Source: Pedobacter sp. UBA1654 (GTDB lineage: Bacteria; Bacteroidota; Bacteroidia; Sphingobacteriales; Sphingobacteriaceae). From it: a stretch of DNA of 7,897 bases. The position numbers and the translations under genes were made by a program. The notes under the pieces were generated by a model, which was not told the DNA's origin, did no database searches, and saw only the letters and a list, made by a program, of their open reading frames with translations. The stretch lies in contig DCLG01000090.1 in NCBI GenBank assembly GCA_002320935.1, forward strand, positions 55,061-62,957, in the 5' to 3' direction. Below, piece after piece: positions 1 to 6,238 of the stretch (position 1 is the stretch's first letter; each line of letters opens with the position of its first letter).

Positions 1-1156
1 TTCTTTTGGTTTGGACTTGTATAATACCACGTATGATCTTGGCGGAACAAATAACAGTCTGGTTCCGGGGATTGCGCAAAACCGGTACGGAAATAATCAG
101 CTGAAGTGGGAGACGACTACCCAGACCAACTTAGGTTTAGACCTCGGTTTATGGGACGAAAGGGTAACGTTGACCGTCGACTATTTCAACAAAGACACAA
201 AGGACTTGCTGGTACAACCAAAACAACCATCGGTTTTTGGACAGGCTGCAGCACCATATATCAATGGTGGGTCTATGAACAACAAAGGGATTGAAGTTGC
301 CGCTAACTACATGAGCAGCCGGGAAAAAGCTTTCCGTTATGAAATAGGCGGAAATATTGCATTCATTAAAAACAAACTCACTGATCTAAGCGGTGAACTT
401 TCTTACATTTCCAGCCCGGCCAGCAATAACCTGAGCAGGGGTCTTGAACTGCAAAGAACGGCAGTGGGGCAGCCTATAGCTTCGTTTTTCGGTCACCAGG
501 TTGTTGGTATCTTTAAAACTCCGGAGGAAGTTGCTGCTGCACCGGCTCAAACAGGAAAAGGTGTTGGTCGCCTAAGGTATGCTGACTTAAATAGCGACGG
601 TGTTGTTGATGCAAATGACCGTACCTTCCTTGGAAGCCCGATTCCGACCTTAACTTATGGAATCAACCTTAAAGCCGACTATAAATATTTTGATCTAAGT
701 GTGTTCTTTCAGGGTGTTTCCGGAAATAAGATCTACAATTTCATGAAGTATCATAACGACTTCTTCTTTGATCAATTTAACAAAAGCACCAATATTCTAA
801 ATGCATGGACACCAGAAAACGCCAACTCAGGCGTGCCGGCTTTAAGTACAAAAGATGCCAATAATGAATTGCGTCCTTCCACTTATTTTATTGAAGATGG
901 TGCATACTTAAGATTAAAGAATGTACAGCTGGGTTATACTTTGCCGCAGGCACTGGCAACCAGGATCCATGCTGCCAAGCTTAGGGTATTTGTACAAGGA
1001 CAAAACCTGTTAACTTTTACGAATTACAAGGGATTAGATCCTGAGGTTGGTATGCAGAACTACGCCTCTGATAACCGCAATCTGGATATGGGTGTTGACC
1101 GAGGATTATATCCGAATTCAAGAACGTATACCATCGGTTTAGGCGTAACTTTTTAA
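1..1156 (+). CDS. SusC-like TonB-dependent outer-membrane transporter, C-terminal part (5' truncated)
   Basis: The reading frame is open from the left edge (frame of base 2), so this is the last ~384 residues of a protein that in this family is usually about 1000 residues long. The signal peptide, carboxypeptidase-like domain, plug domain and first part of the barrel are missing. What remains is the C-terminal barrel of a SusC/RagA-type transporter. The recognisable pieces are a YINGGSMNNKGIEV segment (about bases 260-295), a calcium-loop-like DLNSDGVVDAND motif starting at base 584 followed by FLGSPIPTLTYG, the YLRLKNVQLGYTLP stretch near base 905, and a last strand ending in phenylalanine, as expected for BAM-inserted barrels. 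Known members form a pedal-bin complex with a SusD lipoprotein and use TonB energy to import glycans or peptides. The susD-like gene 20 bases downstream supports this. The TTG at base 11 is not a start: coding continues upstream of it. Substrate unknown. Confidence 0.95.
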   Translation, partial: SFGLDLYNTTYDLGGTNNSLVPGIAQNRYGNNQLKWETTTQTNLGLDLGLWDERVTLTVDYFNKDTKDLLVQPKQPSVFGQAAAPYINGGSMNNKGIEVAANYMSSREKAFRYEIGGNIAFIKNKLTDLSGELSYISSPASNNLSRGLELQRTAVGQPIASFFGHQVVGIFKTPEEVAAAPAQTGKGVGRLRYADLNSDGVVDANDRTFLGSPIPTLTYGINLKADYKYFDLSVFFQGVSGNKIYNFMKYHNDFFFDQFNKSTNILNAWTPENANSGVPALSTKDANNELRPSTYFIEDGAYLRLKNVQLGYTLPQALATRIHAAKLRVFVQGQNLLTFTNYKGLDPEVGMQNYASDNRNLDMGVDRGLYPNSRTYTIGLGVTF

Positions 1157-1176
1157 TGAATAATCAATAAGAAAAC

Positions 1177-2838
1177 ATGAAAACGAAAATAATATATCTG
1201 TTGGTATCAACTGCGTTGATGACGACAGCATGCAAGAAAGAATTCCTGAATTCACCGCCACTTGGGCAGTTGTCCAGAGATCAGCTTGCTGAAAAAAGTG
1301 GGGTTGAAACCGTAATTGTTGGTGCCTATAGCGTTTTAAATGGGCAGATAGACCAGGCGTCAAATGCTTTTAACTCGCCTGCTTCTAACTGGTCTTTCGG
1401 AGATGTGACATCTGACGATGCTTATAAAGGAGGCGGTGGTACGGGCGACCAGAATAACATCCATAAGATGGAAACCTTTACGGTTGATGCGACATCTCTG
1501 GATGCTCAAAGGAAATGGATGGCATGTTTTGAAGGTATTAACCGTGCGAATCAGGCATTGAGGCTAATCAAAGCTGCCAGCGGTTATGATGAGGTGCTTC
1601 GCAACCAGCGTATTGCAGAAATGCGGTTTTTGAGGGGCCACTTTTACTTTGATCTGAAGAAGATTTACAACAAAATACCCTATATCGATGAATCTGCCGA
1701 GACAAAGGAAGATTACTACGTATCTAATGAGGCGATGAGTTCGGAAGAGGTATGGCGCAAGATCGAAGATGACTTCAAAGCAGGATTAAATGTACTTCCG
1801 AATACACAAACCACGCAGCCTGGAAGACCTACACGTTTTGCGGCCTGGGCGTATTTAGCGAAAGCTTACGTGTTTCAGAAGAAGTGGTCAGATGCCAAAG
1901 CTGCCGCAGATACGGTAATCCTAAAAGGAAACTACATGTTGATGCCGAATTTCGCAGACACCTTCACTCCTGAGAATGACAATGGAAGGGAGATCATATT
2001 TGCCGTGCAGCATTCAATCAACGATGGCTCTACAAATAGCTATAATGGCTCCATTGGTGACCGTTTGTTCCCAATTGGCGGTCCATACTGGCCAGGAGCA
2101 CAGTACGGCTTCTTACGACCATCGCAAAATCTGGTAAATAGTTTTAAAACAGATGTTACCGGACTTCCAGTAGGGGATAATGTAGATGTGACGGCACAAG
2201 ATTATGTTGACCCAAGATTAGACCACAGCATAGCAAGAGAGGGTATTCCTTTCCTTGACCTGCCTGCACCATATAGCACAACCTGGATCCGCGACCTGGC
2301 AACCTATGGCCCTTTCAGCTTGAAGAAGCGACTTGTTTCTCCAATGGGTCCACATTGGTTAAGGGTTAATCCATATACAAATGATCTGAACTACTATGTT
2401 ATCCGCTATCCGGACGTGCTACTCTGGAAAGCTGAAGCAAGTATTGAAACAGGTGATTATGAAACAGGCCGTGCTTTGATAAATCAGGTACGCCGCAGAG
2501 CTAAAGACAGCCGGAAAGTACAAAGCCTCAACGGCGGTGATGCTGCGAATTATAGTGTGGCAGAATATCCAACAGCCTTTAATGGTTACGATGATGCAAT
2601 TCGTGCGCTTAAACTGGAGCGTCGCCTTGAGTTTTGTTTGGAAGGTCATCGCTTCTTTGACCTGGTACGATGGGGTGAAGCTGGAACTGTAATTAACAAG
2701 TACCTTGAGGTTGAAAGGGTAAAGCGGAGTTACTTGTCTATAGCAAACTTCCAGTTGGGTAAAAATGAATTTCAACCAATTCCACAAAATGAAATCGATT
2801 TAAGCAAGGGTGCTTTAAAGCAGAATCCTGGTTACTAA
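1177..2838 (+). CDS. SusD/RagB-like outer-membrane substrate-binding lipoprotein
   Basis: This is a complete 553-residue protein, a normal length for SusD-like proteins. It starts with a lipoprotein signal: basic MKTK, a hydrophobic stretch, and a TTAC lipobox with the acylated cysteine at residue 19. The next residues, KKE, resemble the Bacteroidota signal that sends lipoproteins to the cell surface. An N-terminal SusD-like region contains FEGINRANQAL (118-128) and EMRFLRGHFYFDL (148-160), and TPR-like helices include FAAWAYLAKAYV (221-232). The C-terminal SusD_RagB region has YPDVLLWKAEA (411-421), ERRLEFCLEGHRFFDLVRWG (481-500) and the closing PIPQNEIDL...LKQNPGY. Family members cap the SusC barrel and capture the ligand. 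It is cotranscribed with the susC-like gene (20-base gap; A-rich leader TAAGAAAAC before the ATG). The residues do not reveal the ligand, and no polysaccharide-degrading enzyme follows in the window. Confidence 0.95.
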   Translation: MKTKIIYLLVSTALMTTACKKEFLNSPPLGQLSRDQLAEKSGVETVIVGAYSVLNGQIDQASNAFNSPASNWSFGDVTSDDAYKGGGGTGDQNNIHKMETFTVDATSLDAQRKWMACFEGINRANQALRLIKAASGYDEVLRNQRIAEMRFLRGHFYFDLKKIYNKIPYIDESAETKEDYYVSNEAMSSEEVWRKIEDDFKAGLNVLPNTQTTQPGRPTRFAAWAYLAKAYVFQKKWSDAKAAADTVILKGNYMLMPNFADTFTPENDNGREIIFAVQHSINDGSTNSYNGSIGDRLFPIGGPYWPGAQYGFLRPSQNLVNSFKTDVTGLPVGDNVDVTAQDYVDPRLDHSIAREGIPFLDLPAPYSTTWIRDLATYGPFSLKKRLVSPMGPHWLRVNPYTNDLNYYVIRYPDVLLWKAEASIETGDYETGRALINQVRRRAKDSRKVQSLNGGDAANYSVAEYPTAFNGYDDAIRALKLERRLEFCLEGHRFFDLVRWGEAGTVINKYLEVERVKRSYLSIANFQLGKNEFQPIPQNEIDLSKGALKQNPGY

Positions 2839-2849
2839 ATCAAGAAAAT

Positions 2850-2885
2850 AAAAATCCCGGCACTTGTATGAGTGCCGGGATTTTT
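2850..2885. terminator. Bidirectional intrinsic terminator between susD-like gene and cysM
   Basis: A perfect inverted repeat: AAAAATCCCGGCACT (2850-2864), loop TGTATG (2865-2870), AGTGCCGGGATTTTT (2871-2885). The core TCCCGGCACT/AGTGCCGGGA is 10 bp and GC-rich. It is flanked by five A's on the left and five T's on the right, then GTTTT. A transcript from either strand would therefore form the same hairpin followed by a U run. It lies in the 89-base gap between two convergent genes, 11 bases after the susD-like stop and 42 bases after the cysM stop, which is where a shared terminator is expected. Confidence 0.93.
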
Positions 2886-2927
2886 GTTTTATAATCGGCT
2901 ATAAAGCCAAGTGTCTGATCGCTCCGG

Positions 2928-3800
2928 CTACCCAAATAAAGGGGTACTTAGGTAACGGTCACCCCGATCACAGGCGATGAACACGATGGTACCTTCAGTA
3001 AGCTCCGCTGCAATCTTCAGTGCTGCGGCACAGGCGCCGCCAGAGCTCATTCCCGCGAAGATACCTTCTGTTCTTGCAAGTTTACGCGCCATCAATGTCG
3101 CTTCTGCTTCAGAAATGTCCATGGTTCGATCCACGCGGGTCGCATCAAATATTTTAGGAAGGTATGCAGCTGGCCAGCGGCGTATACCAGGAATGGAGGA
3201 GTTTTCGGTCGGCTGGCAACCAATGATCTGAATGTCCGGATTTTTTTCTTTCAGAAACCGTGAACAGCCCATGATCGTTCCCGTGGTACCCATGGCACTT
3301 ACAAAGTGCGTTATTTCAGTAGCTGTGTCACGCCAGATCTCAGGCCCGGTCGTCTTATAGTGGGACATGTAGTTGTCCTCATTTGCGAACTGATTGAGTA
3401 AAAAATAACCTTCAGTTGCACCTTTTTCCTCGGCATAATCCCGGCAAACCTCGATATTTTCAAGTAGGGTCACTTTGGCGCCAAATGCTTCCATGGTAAC
3501 CGTTCGTTCTCTGGTTGAGTTTGCCGGCATCACCAATTCGATCTCCAGGCCATATAGTCCGGCAATCATTGCCAGAGCAATTCCAGTATTCCCGCTTGTT
3601 GCTTCTACAAGCCGGGTTCCTTCCTTTATCTCACCGCGTTCTATTGCGCTGCGGATCATGTTGAGTGAAGCACGATCTTTAACACTTCCGCCCGGGTTGT
3701 TACCTTCAAGTTTAGCGTATAGCTTAACATTTGGATTAGGGTTGAGCTTAGTGAGTTCAACCAGGGGCGTGTTTCCGATTAAATCAATGATACCTGCCAT
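2928..3800 (-). CDS. cysM: Cysteine synthase B (O-acetylserine sulfhydrylase), PLP enzyme
   Basis: A complete 290-residue protein that should make L-cysteine and acetate from O-acetyl-L-serine and sulfide in the cytoplasm. The fold-type II PLP signature is intact: NPGGSVKDR with the Schiff-base lysine at residue 41, the substrate loop TSGNTG (68-73), the phosphate-binding GTTGTIMG, and GMSSGGACAA near the C-terminus. The sequences IPGIRRWPAAYLPKIFD and IACDRGDRYLSTPLF are typical of CysM rather than CysK. In known members CysM can also use thiosulfate; whether this one does is not visible. The start chosen is the ATG at 3800, giving MAGIIDLIGNTPLVEL, where the family normally begins. An upstream ATG at 3872 would add 24 residues unlike the family and overlap cysE by 68 bases. 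The gap to cysE is only 4 bases, so the two are cotranscribed. It is the last gene before the terminator. Confidence 0.96.
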   Translation of the reverse strand: MAGIIDLIGNTPLVELTKLNPNPNVKLYAKLEGNNPGGSVKDRASLNMIRSAIERGEIKEGTRLVEATSGNTGIALAMIAGLYGLEIELVMPANSTRERTVTMEAFGAKVTLLENIEVCRDYAEEKGATEGYFLLNQFANEDNYMSHYKTTGPEIWRDTATEITHFVSAMGTTGTIMGCSRFLKEKNPDIQIIGCQPTENSSIPGIRRWPAAYLPKIFDATRVDRTMDISEAEATLMARKLARTEGIFAGMSSGGACAAALKIAAELTEGTIVFIACDRGDRYLSTPLFG

Positions 3801-3804
3801 AATT

Positions 3805-4617
3805 TTAAGTGTTTTCCTGTATTCTTTTAAATGTAATCGCTGGGTTATGGTAAATGGTTGAAAATGGTTCAACGCTTTGGGTTAACCAAACATTGCCGCC
3901 GATTACGCTATCATGCCCGATAACTGTCGTACCACCAAGTATGGTTGCTCCTGAATAGATTACAACCCCGTCTTCCACAGTTGGATGTCTCTTTAATCCT
4001 GCCATTTCTTTTCGGACGCTCAATGCGCCCAGGGTAACACCTTGATAGATCTTAACCTTTTCCCCGATCGTGCAGGTTTCACCAATTACTATTCCACTAC
4101 CATGGTCGATGAAAAAATGCCCACCGATTTGCGCCGCGGGATGTATATCAATGCCGGTTTTCGAATGTGCATGTTCGGTGAGGATACGTGGAATTAAAGG
4201 CACCTGTAAGGAATGCAATAAATGCGCGATCCGGTAAAAACAAATCGCGAAAAAGCCAGGATAGGTTCTGACCACTTCAAACCGGCTGATCGCAGCAGGA
4301 TCACCGTCGTAAGTTGCACGGATATCGGTCAGTAGCAGCTCATAAACATTTTCAAGCTGGTCAAAAAAAGTATTTGCAAGCGCCTGGCTGTCGGCAACAT
4401 TGGTGCCCATAATCGGGTTAATGATTCCGGAGAGTTGACAATTTAGCCGGAAGGCTTCCTGTTCAAGCTCGGGAACAGTATTGAAGGTATTTCTTGCATG
4501 CTCCGGAAATAAAAGATTCATGATGTCCAGCGCCCAGCTGGCAATATATTCATTGGAAGGGATCAGCTTTCCGCTCAATCCCTGTTCCAGTATCCGGTTA
4601 AACAAAGCGCTGTTCAT
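3805..4617 (-). CDS. cysE: Serine O-acetyltransferase (CysE/EpsC type)
   Basis: A 270-residue protein that should transfer acetyl from acetyl-CoA to L-serine, the first step of cysteine synthesis; cysM 4 bases downstream encodes the second. An N-terminal helical domain (about 1-150) is followed by a left-handed beta-helix of hexapeptide repeats (about 155-255), for example PAAQIGGHFFIDHGSGIVIGE and GATILGGTTVIGHDSVIGGN. Expected catalytic residues are present: the GDPA aspartate (106), the Asp-His pair in FIDHGSG (171-172) and the histidine in KRHPT (211). The C-terminus ends RIQENT and lacks the terminal isoleucine that docks enteric CysE into the CysK active site. Enteric CysM does not form that complex, so the two observations agree. 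The start at 4617 lies 16 bases after the glycosyltransferase stop, with an A/T-rich leader and no clear Shine-Dalgarno. Use as a sugar O-acetyltransferase is possible but less likely given cysM. Confidence 0.94.
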   Translation of the reverse strand: MNSALFNRILEQGLSGKLIPSNEYIASWALDIMNLLFPEHARNTFNTVPELEQEAFRLNCQLSGIINPIMGTNVADSQALANTFFDQLENVYELLLTDIRATYDGDPAAISRFEVVRTYPGFFAICFYRIAHLLHSLQVPLIPRILTEHAHSKTGIDIHPAAQIGGHFFIDHGSGIVIGETCTIGEKVKIYQGVTLGALSVRKEMAGLKRHPTVEDGVVIYSGATILGGTTVIGHDSVIGGNVWLTQSVEPFSTIYHNPAITFKRIQENT

Positions 4618-4633
4618 ATGTTGTTATTAAAAC

Positions 4634-5533
4634 TTAGGAGAAGCGCTCCTTGATAAATCTTTTTAGTCTGGTCCAGTAGGACCCTTTGCGGTTTGCCAGG
4701 AACTTCCTGATTGCCTGGTATGCGAGCGGATGTTCTTTAATCGTTGCAGGAAATTGCCGGATCGGTCTTGGATTTACGACTACATAGTAGATGTCGTTTA
4801 CGCCCGAATGCACACCAGTGCCGTCATGACCAATATTATTTACCAGTGAATGGGAGGGATTTAGTGTTAATCCGCTTTTCAGAAATATGGATGCATACCA
4901 ACGGATAGCCCATGAATCATTCTTTCCTTTTTTAAAATCCTGCATTTGTTTCCAGAAGTTCATGGTCTTATCGATGGAGAAATCATGGATCATCTTGGAA
5001 TCGAACTGTGATATTAATACATCGATGTCAGGTTCAAATTGCTTCCAGGCGCGTTCCCATGTTGCCCATCCCCAGCTCGTGGCGGCCCTGTAGAAAAAGC
5101 TTTCTGGCAGATTAGGGGCTTTCAATGGATACATATAGGCACCGATATGCATGACCTTATGCTCGTAGCGGTAGCGATTTAAGGCCTCATTAAAGTACGT
5201 AAGCGTATGTGGAGAAGTTACCAGGTCGTCTTCCAGCACGATAACCTGTTTGTAGTCGTTGATGAGCTTGGTCACGCCAGTGATCACCGAATTGGCAAGT
5301 CCTGCATTATCCTTACGCTGTATAACTTCTACAGACTTAAAGCCCTCAACCGTCTTCAGGAATTCGCGTACTTCCTGAACTTTATCCTCGTCCTCCGGTG
5401 TTTTCGGCCCATCAGAGAATACGAATAAGCGGCTTTCGGCAGCAACTTCATTCTGTTGAAGAAACTTGATTGTTCTTTCCGTATGCTGTGGCCGGTTATA
5501 AACAAATAAGGCTATTGGAGCGAAATTTTGCAT
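4634..5533 (-). CDS. Glycosyltransferase, GNT-I/GT-A-like fold
   Basis: A 299-residue protein with no signal peptide or obvious membrane span; it probably works at the cytoplasmic face of the inner membrane. The N-terminus PIALFVYNRPQHTERTI (6-22) is the nucleotide-sugar entry region of bacterial proteins resembling GNT-I/GT2 enzymes. RKDNAGLANSVITGV (73-87) follows, and VIVLEDDLVTSP (98-109) carries the EDD (101-103) that would coordinate the metal and sugar nucleotide. The SWGWATWERAW segment (153-163) and NDSWAIRWYAS (205-215) are conserved hallmarks of this bacterial group. The C-terminus is basic (RLKRFIKERFS), which may help membrane association. Sugar donor, acceptor and linkage cannot be told from sequence. 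It sits between a methyltransferase-like gene (57 bases upstream) and cysE (16 bases downstream), with a flippase further upstream, so a role in building a flipped glycan is likely. The ATG at 5533 gives the conserved N-terminus directly. Confidence 0.88.
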   Translation of the reverse strand: MQNFAPIALFVYNRPQHTERTIKFLQQNEVAAESRLFVFSDGPKTPEDEDKVQEVREFLKTVEGFKSVEVIQRKDNAGLANSVITGVTKLINDYKQVIVLEDDLVTSPHTLTYFNEALNRYRYEHKVMHIGAYMYPLKAPNLPESFFYRAATSWGWATWERAWKQFEPDIDVLISQFDSKMIHDFSIDKTMNFWKQMQDFKKGKNDSWAIRWYASIFLKSGLTLNPSHSLVNNIGHDGTGVHSGVNDIYYVVVNPRPIRQFPATIKEHPLAYQAIRKFLANRKGSYWTRLKRFIKERFS

Positions 5534-5590
5534 TTCAAAAAATTTGCGGGGTTTGACTTGAGCCTTTGGTTAATGCGAGTTAACATAGGT

Positions 5591-6238
5591 TTAAATCGAA
5601 AGACAATTATCAGGTCTGTAAAAAACGGAAGTTGCTTTGAGGTAGAACAAGCCCGGCGAAATTCCACTGAAAGAAAGTTCTTTGAAGCCGGCATGTTTAA
5701 GCAAAATCCGGGCATCGTTGTATGCTGTTCTTTCAGAATCATCCAAAACCACCACACCATTATCCCTAAGGGCGGAAATGCTGTGTTTACAGCAATTAAC
5801 GCGATCCCTGCCATCTACTATGATGATGTCGAACTTTTCGTTCAGATTTGCTGCTTTGCGCGCGTATTCGCCGTCTGTGCTGAGTTCTGTATAGATCATT
5901 TCGGCATTAGCTGGTTTGCTTCCTACAATCTTCTGATACCAACTTTCATCATGCTCAACGGAAACCACCTTACGCACATGTTTAGCATAAAACAACGTAG
6001 AGCTACCGGAGCCATATTCAAATACCACAAGGTTCTTGCTTAGCCGTCCTTTGATGAAGTCGATGAATGAATACGTTACCCAGGGTAATGGCTCGCCGTT
6101 TTCATCGATGGCCTGCTGCTCATCAAAGGCACGAAACCAACCAATGCTGTTTAGATAACCTTTATGCCCGTACGATAAAAGGGCTTTTAGCCGTCGTGGT
6201 TTGGCCACTAATGTTGTTAATGCTTTAAGTGTACTCAA
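5591..6238 (-). CDS. Class I SAM-dependent methyltransferase-like protein (TTG start)
   Basis: A 215-residue protein with a Rossmann methyltransferase core. Motif I is VVFEYGSGSST (71-81, the glycine-rich SAM loop). SVEHD (93-97) supplies the acidic residue expected to bind the SAM ribose. FDIIIVDGRDR (136-146) and GVVVLDDSER (161-170) are motif-II/III-like strands with acidic ends. The N-terminal segment GYLNSIGWFRAF...PLPWVTYSFIDF (27-61) is common in related proteins of polysaccharide clusters. The likely role is methylation of a sugar or other glycan component, but no substrate residue can be assigned and the activity is inferred. The start is TTG at 6238-6236, overlapping the flippase stop in TTGA, so translation is probably coupled. 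No in-frame ATG gives the conserved N-terminal region. An antisense frame of 171 codons over this gene is only a shadow. Confidence 0.82.
   Translation of the reverse strand: MSTLKALTTLVAKPRRLKALLSYGHKGYLNSIGWFRAFDEQQAIDENGEPLPWVTYSFIDFIKGRLSKNLVVFEYGSGSSTLFYAKHVRKVVSVEHDESWYQKIVGSKPANAEMIYTELSTDGEYARKAANLNEKFDIIIVDGRDRVNCCKHSISALRDNGVVVLDDSERTAYNDARILLKHAGFKELSFSGISPGLFYLKATSVFYRPDNCLSI

Noticed and set aside
11..13. TTG at base 11 as a start codon for the susC-like frame
   Set aside because: The frame is open to the window edge, and the protein is plainly the C-terminal third of a transporter of about 1000 residues.
2419..2787. 122-codon minus-strand open frame inside the susD-like gene
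   Set aside because: Antisense to the conserved SusD_RagB C-terminal region, with no recognisable protein family. It sits on the far side of the bidirectional terminator from the minus-strand operon.
3475..3861. 128-codon plus-strand open frame opposite cysM
   Set aside because: Antisense to strongly conserved CysM catalytic segments; the translation is low-complexity Ser/Ile/Pro-rich, as expected of a shadow.
3798..3872. Longer cysM start at 3872 adding 24 residues
   Set aside because: The extension overlaps cysE by 68 bases and has no family-like sequence. The ATG at 3800 gives the standard CysM N-terminus and places the PLP lysine at residue 41.
4636..4651. AGGAG ... CTCCT hairpin near the glycosyltransferase stop codon
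   Set aside because: Five-base stem within coding sequence and without a U tract; likely chance.
5570..5583. Small inverted repeat (GTTAA ... TTAAC) in the 57-base gap before the glycosyltransferase
   Set aside because: Only about five A/T-rich base pairs with no T run; too weak for a terminator, and nothing ties it to a known operator.
5528..6043. 171-codon plus-strand open frame opposite the methyltransferase and glycosyltransferase start
   Set aside because: It lies antisense to a gene with clear methyltransferase motifs, its translation is cysteine-rich with no recognisable domain, and it has no separate gene context. It is a shadow frame.
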